In this document: positions 11,456-22,329 of the stretch, piece by piece | Position numbering within the stretch: the stretch's first letter is position 1 | Layout: every line of letters begins with the position of its first letter | Notes under the pieces: model-generated | Databases searched by the model: none | Seen by the model: the letters and a program-made list of their open reading frames with translations, nothing else | What the model was told of the DNA's origin: nothing | Made by a program: the position numbers and the translations under genes | Origin: Incurvaria masculella | Lineage: Eukaryota > Arthropoda > Insecta > Lepidoptera > Incurvariidae | Assembly: GCA_946894095.1 (NCBI GenBank) | Contig: OX335657.1 | Coordinates: 1,860,001 to 1,924,000 of the forward strand | DNA: 64,000 nucleotides | Reading direction: 5' to 3'

Positions 11456-11698
11456 GGGGGCCCACTCAGGTAAGAGTGAGTTCGAGTTCGGGAGTGAGTT
11501 AACCTAAAAATAGCTGGGAAATGTATTATTATTTAAAAACCCGAACTGTTATTTATACTTCCAACGTAATTATGGGACAAACCAGATTTTTACCAAACTT
11601 AAATGATTTTCAAGAAGTGTGGAAACATGAGCTATTTAAAAAAGTGAGTTGATATTTAGCGACGAATTCGAACGCATTCTTACCTGAATGGGCCCTGT
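11456..11698 (+). mobile_element. CCCATTCAGG MITE, tandem copy 2
   Basis: It has the same orientation and length as the preceding copy and similar sequence, with scattered substitutions. The pair sits in the decayed LINE between KVMEPLMNSQLL and QYGF, so both arrived after the LINE. Confidence 0.85.
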
Positions 11699-12791
11699 GA
11701 TGGGTCCCCAGTACGGTTTCGGAAAGGCATGGTCAACAGGAGATCTTCATATGAACCGATAGACTGGGCAATTTTGGGGAGTCGCTGGCAGTTTGCTATT
11801 GGACATCTCCAAAGCCTTTGACCGTGTTTGGCACCGAGGCATACTAGGCAAGCTCCCGTTCTACGTCATTCGACCCAAGCTTTGCTCATGGATCGCCAGC
11901 ATCCTGTTGGGCCTTTCCTTATACGTTGCCGTTGATGGTGAGATTTTGGGAGACTTCACGATTAGGGCTGGTGTCCCGCAGGGCTCCGTGCCGTCACAAA
12001 CGCATTTTTTAATGTTCATCAACGATTTACTGTCTCTAGGCATGATTCACAGTTGACAGCTCGGAGCATGAGGGTTATGTCATGGATTGGAGGAGCAGAG
12101 ATGCACAGCCCAAAGAGGCGCAACGTTCTGTATTTTGTTAATTCTGTATTAAGTATCTGTATACAAGGCCAACATTGCATCGCAGAAACTGGGTATCCTC
12201 TACCGTTGCAGAAGATTCTTTTCACTGGTACAACTACGACTTCTGTACAAATCACAGATAAGCCGGTGATAGAATACTGTAGCCATATATGGGAAGGTCC
12301 CCAGTACCTGTTGGCGTCCTTGGACTCAATTTAGTGCTGAGGGTGCCGTCCTTTTGGGGACCTACAACTCACCGTTAGCCTGGAGTCCCTGAGCCACATA
12401 CGATTTGTGTGGTCGCTCAGTCTATTCTACATGTACGACCAGGGAAATAGCTCTGTGGAATATGCATACCTTACTCCTCCCCGTCCTAACCACATCCGGA
12501 GCACTCTGGAAGATCGGACCTGCACCACCGAATTTACTCCTGCACTGAACGGAGTCCGCTTCGCTCTCTCTATTATCTCTCCCGGAACAATTTGAAGTCT
12601 ACGGTATCCTGTAAAATACACAAAAAAGCACTAAAAGCCGTTCCGCAACGCATAACAATTTCATCGGCAGCCCGCGGTTAATCTAATTCATAATTCACAT
12701 TCAATTCCGGCGGCAATAATACGTACCTCCACTTCTTCACTTATTCAGTCCCCACTTGCTGGCGCTCCCGCCCGCTCTGTCCCTAGTTCAG

Positions 12792-13114
12792 AGTGGTCAG
12801 TCTGAGTTCTCGCCTAAATTTGCGTGTACGTAACTTCGAAGTTACGTAAAAACGTCAAACTCCATACAAGTTTTTACTTGATATTCTGTGGTTTTACTTC
12901 TTCAAGCTGTCAAAGTCAAACTCGGACTTTCGGCGTAAACGGTAACGTTGACGTATTTACGGCAAAGTTGAGCAAGCTGTCAAATCAAACTCGGACTCGC
13001 AAATGTTAGTTCGATTAACGCCCACAACGCGCGCTCTTCAATTTCTCCATACACTTGAAAACGCCAGTCGATCGGTTTGCCGTAAACGCCAATTTAGGTG
13101 ACAACTGGGACTAC
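12792..13114 (+). mobile_element. Tandem TIR element, unit 1
   Basis: It begins agtggtcagtctgagttctc and ends with the reversed terminus. The ends carry about 55 bp of inverted sequence (CCAATTTAGGTGACAAC at the right). The start is flanked by gttcag. It is diverged from units 2 and 3 (aacttcgaagtt near the start) and lacks its last bases. Confidence 0.8.
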
Positions 13115-13116
13115 AG

Positions 13117-13464
13117 AGTGGGCAGTCTGAGTTCTCACCGAAATTGGCGTTTACGGCAAACCGATCGACTGGCGTTTTCTCCAAACTCAATACAAGTTTT
13201 TACTAGATATTCTGTGGTTTTACTTCTTCAAGCTGTCAAAGTCAAACGCGGACTTTCGATTTGTATGAAAACGCGGAGTGGACGTAAACGGCAACGTCGA
13301 CGTATTTACGGCAACGTTGAGTAAGCTGTCAAATCAAGCTCGGACTCGCAAATGTTAGTTCGCTTAACGCCCGCTGCGCGCGCTCATCAATTTCTCCATA
13401 CATTTGAAAACGCCAGTCGATCGGTTTGCCGTAACGCCAATTTAGGTGACAACTTAGACTACCG
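13117..13464 (+). mobile_element. Tandem TIR element, unit 2
   Basis: It runs from agtgggcagtctgag to cttagactaccg. The inverted ends include ggcaaaccgatcgactggcg and its complement. It is followed by the 6-bp spacer gctcag. It has no frame of interest. Confidence 0.9.
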
Positions 13465-13470
13465 GCTCAG

Positions 13471-13817
13471 AGTGGGCAGTCTGAGTTCTCACCTAAATTG
13501 GCGTTACGGCAAACCGATCGACTGGCGTTTTCTCCAAACTCCATACAAGTTTTTACTAGATATTCTGTGGTTTTACTTCTTCAAGCTGTCAAAGTCAAAC
13601 GCGGACTTCCGATTTGTATGAAAACGCGAAGTGGACGTAAACGGCAACGTCGACGTATTTACGGCAACGTTGAGTAAGCTGTCAAATCAAGCTCGGACTC
13701 GCAAATGTTAGTTCGCTTAACGACCGCTGCGCGCGCTCTTCAATTTCTCCATACATTTGAAAACGCCAGTCGATCGGTTTGCCGTAACGCCAATTTTGGT
13801 GACAACTTAGACTACCG
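13471..13817 (+). mobile_element. Tandem TIR element, unit 3
   Basis: It is highly similar to unit 2 and lies in the same orientation. It is followed by gctcaggctcag, the 6-bp spacer twice. A solitary inverted copy at 18278-18615 is flanked by cagaac on both sides, supporting a 6-bp target duplication. Confidence 0.9.
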
Positions 13818-14029
13818 GCTCAGGCTCAGGTTGGTTGGGCGACAGGATGGGAATGCGAGAGCGTTGGAAAATGTGGCCGCTATGTAAGGCGCTTGACGGA
13901 GAGGAAAAAATGCATATTTTAGGGGTGGTAGGTTGCAAGCATGTGTGCTCACCTATCGAGAGTAACAATCTTTGATCCACCTGGTCGGTGACCTGGTTAA
14001 GCAACTGGATATAGAAGACTATAACACGC

Positions 14030-14100
14030 CTACTGCCATAAAATTAGGCCAGAACACCACATGGGAACTAGGACTTATGGGTCATGCCTGGACACACGCA
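14030..14100 (-). repeat. SINE 3' fragment
   Basis: ggccagaacaccacatggga followed by actagg and gtcatgcctgg matches the subfamily with ccacatgggaactaggtgcc seen at 33.9 and 39.9 kb. Only the 3' part remains. Confidence 0.55.
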
Positions 14101-14234
14101 CGGATGAACTCGCACAGGCAAGTGAGTGAATAGATACAATATGTAATTGCATACATTATAGATATTACAATAAAAATAAACTTATATTAATACAACAATA
14201 TATACCCTACTACTTTGTGAACACTACATGCTCA

Positions 14235-14450
14235 GTCATATGACTATCTATTTAAATAACAGCAAACTACTGAACCGATTTTGATAAAAACAATGGAACA
14301 ACTAGAAAATATACCCTTTCGAACAAAAAAAGAATTTTCCAAATCGGTCCAGGGGTCTTCGCGTAATCGGTGAACATACATAAAAAAAAAAAGATTCCGA
14401 CGAATTGATAACCTCCTCCTTTTTTGAAGTCGGTTAAAAAGCAACTGAAA
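14235..14450 (-). repeat. RTE-like LINE 3' tail
   Basis: It contains ctactgaaccgattttgata, aatttccaaatcggtcc-like blocks, and a terminal ataacctcctccttttttga followed by agtcggttaaaaa. These are features of a common insect LINE 3' end. Related pieces lie at 8180-8300 and inside 4722-4785. Confidence 0.6.
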
Positions 14451-14525
14451 GTAAAGATAATATTATAACACAGAACAATTCATTGCATGCTAACTGACAC
14501 ATTTCAGTTTACTTGGCTTAAAACA

Positions 14526-14758
14526 GGGTGTCCATTCAGGTTAAGAGTGAGTTCGAGTTTGTCACTTAATATCAACTCATTTTTTTAATTAGTTAATATT
14601 TCCACACTTCTTGAGCATTATTACAGTTAGGTAAAAATCTGGTCTGTCCCGTAAATACGTTGGAAGTATAAATAACGGTTTCGTTATTTAAATAATTATT
14701 TATTTCCCAGCTATTTTTAGGTAAACTCACTCCCGAAATCGAACCTGAATGGGCCCTC
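14526..14758 (-). mobile_element. CCCATTCAGG MITE, inverted copy
   Basis: Both ends match those at 11212-11698 but the body is reversed (agctatttttaggtaaactc near the right end). It is about 233 bp. This shows the family is dispersed and not only a local duplication. Confidence 0.8.
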
Positions 14759-17160
14759 AGGTGATTTAACAGTTAGAATGGTACGAAATGCAACTAAACG
14801 TCAGATTTATTAACTCACTTGCCGGTTCACCTTGCGAGTTAAAATTATCCTAGATACTGGATGGACCATTCATTCAATGCGAATGTTTACTGTATGCAAA
14901 GCCATCGATTTAACACCCACCCCGAATCCGCTCCCAGCGTTGCTAAACCTAGATTATCGAACACCGAGGCGTAGCGCCAAAGGGCTGCCGGGACAGATAA
15001 CTGAAATAACTTTCGTTGAACTGTCAATCCGGTATGATAGTACAGTGACATACTTTCACGCCGTAACACCGAAGTAGAGACCAATTTCGGTCATATTACT
15101 GACAAAACGTTACTTCATCAGTGTAATAAAATAAATATACACGGCTGTACATTGCAAAACTGAAGCACAACAAACATACAAAAAAATATACAGTCAAATT
15201 GAGAACCTCCTATTTTGAGGGCACATCTGAAAGTGTGGAAACGTCAAGTTTTAAATTAAAAAGTTATTTCATTGCGACACGGAAGGAAGGGCCATGAACA
15301 TGCTTTATTTGTAAAGTTTGCGAGCTTTTCAGCGAGTAAGATCGCTTAAAAGCCTTATTTCAACGAACGGAATATTTATCATCGGCTATGACAAAGGTTT
15401 CACTTCACGTCCAAGTTTTGAAACACTATTTCGAGAACATTTTTCATTAATTATGTTCTCGAAATAGTCATTGTATCGTATTATGTCATTTATCGAAAAC
15501 AATAAAGCTAAGTAATTGAAAGATACAATTTGTTTATATGTTTTTTCGCAGGTAAGTGTGGACGTTTGCAAGCTTTTGACCCATGACACATTTTGTGAAA
15601 TGTCACGTGGTATCTACAAGAGTTTTTCTTTCTTGTTTAAAATAACCAAATCCACTGCTCTAAGCCCTTTTAACTTTTTTGTGTATTCCGTTTTCAAATG
15701 TATCATTGTTGTAGAAACATTTCATTTGATGAAGTTAATACCATGAAAAGGACTTTTGACCTACCGTCCTAAGTTGTAGTAATTATATATTTGAATAACT
15801 GTAGATTAATGTACCTAAAACTTTTAATGTAAGCGTTGCGGATATTTGAATTAGTTAATCCATCTTACGCTCCTTTCGTAAGAAAGGCATCGAGTCCTAG
15901 AGGGGGTTTGAACACGCTAAACGTCCCTGTCGCATAGTGTCGTTTGACTACTAAAAATTTAAATGAATGCGAATGATAAAAAAAAACAAATGTAATTGAG
16001 TAGACTGCCTAGTATGGTCGTTTCCTTTCTTTTTTTTACATTAGAAGGAGAAATAATTCCTGGGTCAAGATGAGAGAAAGATACATCAAATGAGTAAGCC
16101 CATTGCCCCAAACATTTTGGGCCTCTCAAAATGTTAGTGTCTGTCTTTCAAACCAGTGTTATAAATTAGTTAATAATATAACTTTTAGAGTTATGAATTT
16201 TTAAAACCAAATTCATTGCCATTTTAAAGTTATTGACAAAATGTAGATTTGAGGTTATTAATGTTTTAGATACACCAGAGAACTTAGAGTAGAGCAAAAT
16301 GCTCCAGTCCAAACGCAAAAAAAATGGACAGAGTCTCTTTTATATTTTATAAGCAATAATCCTTTATAATGGTTTAAGGGACAATTTTACATCCGTATTT
16401 ACGCCTTTTTCTCCCTTACCGGACGGAATGGCAAGGAGCAGGCTACCCGAACACGTCTTGTGACAACGGAAGTACTATGCGAATGTTCTGTCCTTTTCTT
16501 ATTCACACTGTTAGTAGGAACAGAAGTAATCATGAATGATTCCTTTTATTTAAAGAGTAACAAGGCGTGAAAAATGGGGATTCAGATAGTTTGAAATATG
16601 TTCAAATAATAAATATAAATTATCGCATAAATTATGTCAATAAAAGACACGAATAATTTCTAAGGGGCCTGGATTTGGGCATTCTAACCCATATGCAGCT
16701 AACGTAACGTGTACCGTTCCAAACCCATTAAACAAGCGCACGAGTGAAACTCACACTGAATTCGTGCGAACAACCTGTGCACGTACTCGCAGCCGGATGG
16801 AGAAAACCCCGAGGTTTTTCCCTGAATCATTGAAAACGCAAAGCTAATGAGCGCCGCGTATAATTAGCGACTTCACACTCGTACATGGGCCAAGGACGGC
16901 GTGGTTACACCACTCGAGCATCCAATTTTACCCGATGACATTGTAGATTTAAGTGGGGAAACACATTTTATTTTAAAACCATTCTATGACGTTTTGGTCA
17001 TGTGTCTGGCCCGATGGTCTGGCTATTTTATGAGTTAAAAAAGCCACATTAGACGAAAAATAAGTTAATTTTTCTGTGGTAATAAATATGAAGTCGTTTT
17101 TTCTCAATGCCTTGTTTTATTTCGTTTCAAGTGTTTTGGAAGGGATCCGTAATCATTTCT
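14759..17160. other. Unassigned AT-rich region with a perfect hairpin
   Basis: No gene was recognised. 14916-15000 resembles 59740-59830 (shared pieces tatcgaac and gcgccaa-gggct), so it may be an old repeat. A perfect inverted repeat, ctatttcgagaacat and its complement around a 12-nt loop, lies at 15427-15468. 15915-15975 ends like the LINE tails of the gtagtttgactacc family. Confidence 0.4.
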
Positions 17161-17281
17161 AGGGTTCCGTACCCAAAGGGTGCCAACGGAACCCTATTAT
17201 TAAGCCAATGAAATTTTCACAGAGTGGGGTGATTTTTGGTGTTCAATCGTGTACGATGGTACGGAACCCTTCGTGTGCTGT
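17161..17281 (-). mobile_element. Deleted copy of the GTCC-microsatellite MITE
   Basis: Both ends are present: agggttccgtacccaaaggg at the left and ggtacggaacccttcgtgtg at the right. The middle, including the microsatellite, is missing. This is an internal deletion derivative. Confidence 0.75.
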
Positions 17282-17323
17282 GAACCGCTCAGTTTTGTGG
17301 GAGTCACCGTGCAAATGCACTTC

Positions 17324-17870
17324 TTAAGGTGGCCCAACCCGGCGGCCTCAACTCATTTTCGGGCACGGTACAAAACCGTGCTGTTGCGCTCTGGGACCTT
17401 CTCTGTTTCTAAGAATAAGACAGGCTCCGTTATGAGGAAGATGCAACCTGTCCACAAAAAAGAAAATTTGCTTAGTGTATTGTTTGGTAAGATTTACGAA
17501 AATTTTAATTTCAAAACGACTTATAGCTAAAAGTAAACCACGACCGCTGTAGTTAAAAATTCTAACAAAAACCAAATCGATTATAAATCTTGATTAAATA
17601 AGCTATGTCTGATGACTAATCTTTTTAAGATTTTCTTACTTTATCATTGCGTAATCCAACTCCAAAGTTATTGTATAAAACGCGCGAAAAATCCGAACTT
17701 TCGGACGTTATAACTTGGAAACCAAACACAATTTTACAATGCCAATGGTCATCAGACATCTAGTTCAATCAAATAAAGCTCGATTGAGCAAAATTTTGGA
17801 TCTCTGACAAGAAATATAGGCGTGATCTTCTTTCCCCTTTTGTATGGGGAAATGAGCGGGTGCCACCAAT
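17324..17870 (+). mobile_element. TTAA-GGTGGCCC element, copy 1
   Basis: It begins TTAA then GGTGGCCCAACCCGGCGG and ends near ggggaaatgagcgggtgcca. The open frame at 17249-17530 lies across it and is not a gene. Compare the intact copy at 46943-47490. Confidence 0.8.
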
Positions 17871-17874
17871 CTTA

Positions 17875-18028
17875 GGGTCCGTTCCACCAAGTACTGATCA
17901 GCTTAATCCTCAAATTAAAGGTACTTTCTTACCACCTCGCAATCGATACCAGTACAAGATAAGGAGCACTTTAGTAATAAAGGCCGTTTAAGTGTCGAAG
18001 AAATTAAATCAGCCCGTGGTGACCAGGC
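17875..18028 (+). mobile_element. TTA-target MITE, copy 1
   Basis: It is flanked by TTA on both sides (17872-17874 and 18029-18031). It starts gggtccgttccaccaag and ends gtggtgaccaggc. The ends are partly inverted (GGT-CACCA). The 3-bp TTA duplication fits PIF/Harbinger. Confidence 0.75.
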
Positions 18029-18277
18029 TTAGAATTCCTCTGACTTCACGATAGCCTTAAGGCTGTTCCGACCCATATAAAGTTGTTTGCACACATAACG
18101 CAAAAAGTATTTCATAATAAAAGTTTATTACAGTCATAGTACTTACAGCGAAAACAATTTCACAATTTCAGGATTAATGAATTTGTTACAATTTTTAAAT
18201 TAAGATTTTTATTTAACAGCGCCATCTTCTTCTCCCTCTAATCCCTGATTAATAATAGATACAGAACCGGTAGTCTA

Positions 18278-18615
18278 AGTTGTCACCTAAATTGGCGTTA
18301 CGGCAAACCGATCGACTGGCGTTTTCAATTGTATGGAGAAATTGAAGAGCGCGCGCAGCGGGCGTTAAGCGAACTAACATTTGCGAGTCGGAGCTTGATT
18401 TGACAGCTTACTCAACGTTGCCGTAAATACGTCGACGTTGCCGTTTACGTCCACTCCGCGTTTTCATACAAATCGGAAGTCCGCGTTTGACTTTGACGGC
18501 TTGAAGAAGTAAAACCACAGAATATCTAGTAAAAACTTGTATGGAGTTTGGAGAAAACGCCAGTCGATCGGTTTGCCGTAAACGCCAATTTCGGTGAGAA
18601 CTCAGACTGCCCACT
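18278..18615 (-). mobile_element. Solitary copy of the 12.8 kb tandem TIR element
   Basis: It runs from cggtagtctaagttgtcacc to gagaactcagactgcccact, with cagaac on both sides (18272-18277 and 18616-18621). The empty site in the 20.5 kb copy has a single cagaac. This proves insertion with a 6-bp duplication in this pair. Confidence 0.9.
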
Positions 18616-18699
18616 CAGAACTTACATACCATTTTTTATCAGAATTATGTGATAATCCTTAAAGAACATCTGCGTTTCCATAAAAAATGTCGTTCTTTT

Positions 18700-19008
18700 A
18701 GGGTTCCGTACCCAAAGGGTGAAAACGGAACCCTATTACTAAGCCTCCGCTGTCCGTCCGTCCGTCCGTCCGTCCGTCCGTCCGTCCGTCCGTCTGTCCG
18801 TCTGTCACAGGGTTGTATCTCAGTAACCGTAACAGGTAGACAGCTGAAATTTTCACAGAGTGTGTATTTATTTTGCCGCTATAACAACCAATAGGTAAGA
18901 TTAAAAAATAATTTAAATTAAAGGGGGCTCCCATACAAAAAACGTGATTTTTTTTTTCTACGATGGTACGGAACCCTTCGTGTGCGAGTCCGACTCGCAC
19001 TTGGCCGG
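18700..19008 (-). mobile_element. GTCC-microsatellite MITE
   Basis: It runs from agggttccgtacccaaaggg to ccgactcgcacttggccgg. It carries a (GTCC)n tract at about 18751-18805 and the conserved ctgaaattttcacagagtgt. The same class, with hitchhiking (GTCY)n repeats, is known from Lepidoptera. It is inserted in a T-run of the palindromic element. Confidence 0.9.
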
Positions 19009-19394
19009 TTTTTTCTCATTAAAAAGAAGGTTAATTATTTTTTGTTTTTTTTAAAAATGTATTAATTGAAAGTGGAATTTAAACGTTATTTTAATTATTT
19101 TTATTTATTTATTTTATATTAACAATCTAATACATTATACTGTAATTCTTAAACTAAACTAGGTTTGCCTTATAAGAACTACTGTTAACAATGCTTTTTA
19201 CATGGGTATAATACGGGATGGGGGATGGGTATAACATGGGATTACAACAAAACAATTAAACCTGAAATTGTGAAAATGTTTTCGCCGCAACTACTATGGC
19301 TATATTTAATATCTTCAACGAATTCGTAACTTAAAGTGCAATACTTTTTGCGTTCTGTGTAAAAAACATTTTGTATGGGTTGGAACAACCTTAA

Positions 19395-19845
19395 GGAGCA
19401 GTCCATTAGAGACGGCCGCCTCTGACGAAACAAACGTGACAGGAGCTCTCACGCGGGCGTGGCCAGGAAGCAGACCTCCATCCGGAACTCTAATCTCCTG
19501 GCCCGGAGCACCCGTAACGAGCCGCGCGAACTCACACACACGCCGGCTCATATATTATCAATTTGCAACGCAAAATACTACCAATGTTTTGATGGGAACA
19601 TTTTGCCTTCGCCGCAGCCTCCGATGCTAATTATGTCTATTTGATTTGCTCTGTTCAGAGCTAGAATAAATGTATTGAAAGGTTCTTCATATGAGTAAAT
19701 ATCATGAAAGCGAACACAAGAAGTTCTCGTGTTCGGCTCTGTAAACTTATGCAGAAAAAAAGATGCCTCAATGTTTTCCGTGTTCGCTGACCTGGCGTCG
19801 CATCTTTTCATTTCATTGCATTTATTTAAACCTGTTGATGGCTAC
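19395..19845. other. No gene recognised
   Basis: A GC-rich patch at 19410-19540 has short open frames on both strands, none recognised. 19715-19800 is a short degenerate inverted region (gcgaacacaagaa versus tccgtgttcgc). Confidence 0.3.
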
Positions 19846-20800
19846 ACAAAGTTACGGCACAAAGATCCGCGGATTCGATCAACTCGGTAAAGAAGAACCC
19901 GCAAAGAAACTTACGTGACAAAGATCCGCGGATTCGATCAACCCAGTAAAGAAGAACCCGCAAAGAAACTTCACGGGTTTACATAACATATTTTACCATC
20001 CACCATTATGAAATACACACAAACAATTCCTTGGTAGAAACGATGGAGGCAAAGAAACAAAGAACAATATAAACAGCAAACCTAAGTTTAAATTACTTAC
20101 AACTAACAAAGTTACTAATGCAATAAGTAATATAAATTAATGTAACGCAAAAAGTTACGAATTCGTTAAAGATATTAAATATAGCCATAGTAGTTGCGGC
20201 GAAAACATTTTCACAATTTCAGGTTTAATTGTTTTGTTGTAATCCCATGTTATACCCATCCCCCATTCCGTATTATACCCATGTAAAAAGCATTGTTAAC
20301 AGTAGGTCTTATAAGACAAACCTAGTTTAGTTTAAGAATTACAGTATAATGTATTAGATTGTTAATATAAAATAAATAAATAAATAAAAATATATAAAAA
20401 AACGTTTAAATTCCACTTTCAATAAATACATTTTTAAAAGCAACAAAAAATAATTAACCTTCTTTTTAATGAGAAAAAAACCGACATTTTTTATGAAAAC
20501 GCAGATGTTCTTTAAGGATTATCACATAATTCTGATTGAAATTGGTATGTAAGTTCTGTATCTATTATTAATCAGGGATTAGAAGTTTTACACCGTTAGA
20601 TGGCGATGTTAAATAAAAATCAATAATCCTGAAATTGTGAAATTGTTTTCGCTGCAAGTACTATGACTGTAATACAATTTATAATGCAATAATATAAATG
20701 AATGTAATTTATAGCATTACAAGTATTCTCTGGTGTAAAATCCCTCGTAAACATTACCTATGTCAGGTGTATAAAGCCCTCGTCAAGTTTTATACGAATG
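19846..20800 (-). repeat. LINE 3' region (gtagtttgactacc family), split
   Basis: The reversed landmarks are cacaaagatccgcggattcg, attatgaaatacacac, and attacttacaactaacaaag up to about 20146. They resume at about 20678-20800 (cattacaagtattctctggt, tgtcaggtgtataaagccct). A 59-bp segment with gatccgcggattcgatcaac is duplicated in tandem at about 19858-19970. A plus-strand copy lies at 21545-21935, forming a large inverted pair. Confidence 0.7.
20147..20677 (-). mobile_element. TTAA-type palindromic element, empty-site copy
   Basis: It matches 18057-19394 in reverse but lacks both nested elements, and it is truncated at its ends. Across the sites it reads continuously (tctgtatctattattaatc; ttaatgagaaaaaaaccgac). 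It sits inside the LINE region above, and about 25-30 nt (aatgcaataatataaat-type) is repeated at its two borders. Confidence 0.8.
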
Positions 20801-20844
20801 AATCTAGGTTCTATGGAGATGAGAGGGAATTACTTTATAATAAT

Positions 20845-20935
20845 GCAGGCCTACATTAGACTGATAGGAAAACACGGACATATCATTAACATCTCGACCA
20901 TCTTTCATCCAATAATGCTGACGTTTAATGAACAA
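20845..20935 (-). repeat. SINE body fragment
   Basis: ggcctacattagactgatag, aaaacacggaca and ctttcatccaataatg match the middle of the tRNA-derived SINE. Confidence 0.5.
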
Positions 20936-21379
20936 TTGCGTAGCTTTCCAAGGTGAACAATTCTTAAGATTTGTCATAAAAATTGATGAAACAACAAATA
21001 TTACCTAATCACAAGTAATGTAAAGTCATTGACAATGTTTATATTGTATTTGTATTTGTGTGTTGTATTATTCAGTATATTTTTGAAAGTGTCTATATGA
21101 AGAAAAGGGCGGGAATAATAATATAAATATTGTCCATTTATTGTTATATTATATGCAGTTTCTTATTTAAATAAAGCTACTTGAAAACATCTAGGATATA
21201 GATAGGTACATTCCATTTTTTTTATTTCAAGCATCTCAAAATGTGAAAGTATACTGTTCAATATTAGTAACATTACATTCCTGTTAATACTGGTTATTAA
21301 TAATTCAGGAAAATAATAGGTATAGTCTGTATGACTTTGTAACCAGCAAACCAATCCCTTCCCCTTTCTAACAACCACA

Positions 21380-21505
21380 TAGTAAATAAGGAAGGGGACC
21401 TACAGTTTAATGTGGAATTCGAACCAAACGACGAATTCCTTAGTCGGCTCTTACGACATGCACGGGATGAAATGCAGTGGGGCCCAGTTGTTTTCTTTTA
21501 ACGTG
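21380..21505 (-). repeat. SINE body fragment
   Basis: gtaaataaggaaggggacct, then acagttt, tggaattcgaacc and gggatgaaatgcagtgg resemble the variant SINE blocks at 40360, 47530 and 59670. Confidence 0.5.
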
Positions 21506-21544
21506 TCGGAACCCACACAGCACATTGTAGCTGTGCTATATAAA

Positions 21545-21935
21545 GAAGTTCAAACTTGACGAGGGCTTTATACACCTGACATGACATTAAGTTGACGACG
21601 GCTTTTACACCAGAGAATACTTGTAATGCTATAAATTACATTTATTTATATTATTGCATTAGTAACTTTGTTAGTAGTAAGTAATTTAAACTGAGGATTG
21701 CTGTTTCTATTGTTCTTTGTTCTTTGCCTTAATCTGTTCTACCAAAGAATTGTTTGGCATTTAGATCTAAGTGTGTATTTCATAATTGTGGATAGATAAA
21801 AATATGATATGTAAACCCGTGAACTTTCTTTGAGGTTTCTTCTTTACTGGGTTGATCGAATCCGCGGATCTTTGTGACGTAACTTAGTGTAGTTTGACTA
21901 CCAAAAAGTTTAAATGAATGAAACTAAATGAAAGT
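21545..21935 (+). repeat. LINE 3' region (gtagtttgactacc family)
   Basis: It runs from acttgacgagggctttatac through cttgtaatgctataaattac, tctgttctaccaaagaattg and cgaatccgcggatctttgtg to gtagtttgactacc and a short AAATG-rich tail. Other copies lie at 27939, 41083, 43880 and 63456. Its coding part is absent. Confidence 0.7.
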
Positions 21936-22329
21936 TCCGGGTGTGGCACCTAGTTCCTAAATAGTACGTAGCAGTATGTCATGACAGTAGGTGTGGTATT
22001 CCACCACGAGCCCTATGAGATGAGGCCCCGCCATGAGGTGAGCCATTTATGTCCGGTTAAATAAAAAAAATCAATTCGATAACCTTGAGAATGTACCTGG
22101 GCCACCTAGGATACCTGTGAGTGCGGGTGGGAGACAAGAGGCTCGCTCCAGGGTGTAACTTTGTCGCAGGCAAAGGATTAATTACGAACGAGTAATTACA
22201 TTCGACAGAGAGGAAACTGAGTGCCAAGGGCAAGAGCGATGTTACATTGTATTTTTGGGTCCAATTTAACATGAAAACCGCGAGAGATAATGTTTCAAGG
22301 GATGCTGCCAGAGAAATAATAGTTTTGAC

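Larger units (their letters stand above)
10437..12640 (+). pseudogene. Decayed non-LTR retrotransposon, reverse transcriptase region
   Basis: Broken frames preserve the order of a LINE reverse transcriptase: SSAPEGIPGIMLEKCAPEL then KKGDP-NYRP near 10560-10745; KVMEPLMNSQLL near 11140; QYGF then STGDLH near 11710; LLDISKAFDRVWHRG and AGVPQGS and FINDLL at 11790-12040; and the C-terminal YCSHIWEGPQYLLASLDSI at about 12270-12330. The palm-domain YxDD block is not recognisable. Frameshifts and stops are frequent. Two insertions split it: AT-rich DNA at 10750-11114 and two tandem MITEs at 11212-11698. Clade assignment (Jockey superfamily versus others) is not possible by eye. Confidence 0.85.
18057..19394 (+). 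mobile_element. TTAA-flanked palindromic element, filled copy
   Basis: The ends match the 8691-9061 element: TTAA then ggctgttccgacccata at the left and, reversed, ttaaggttgttccaaccca at the right. Two other elements are nested in it (18278-18615 and 18700-19008). Its own middle holds a LINE-like tail (tttatttatttatttta near 19100). The copy at 20147-20677 lacks both nested elements. Confidence 0.8.

Noticed and set aside
18649..19000. Open frames rich in Ser-Val-Arg-Pro or Thr-Asp-Gly repeats
   Set aside because: They are translations of the (GTCC)n tract in a MITE; the same occurs at 45.0, 51.1 and 55.7 kb.
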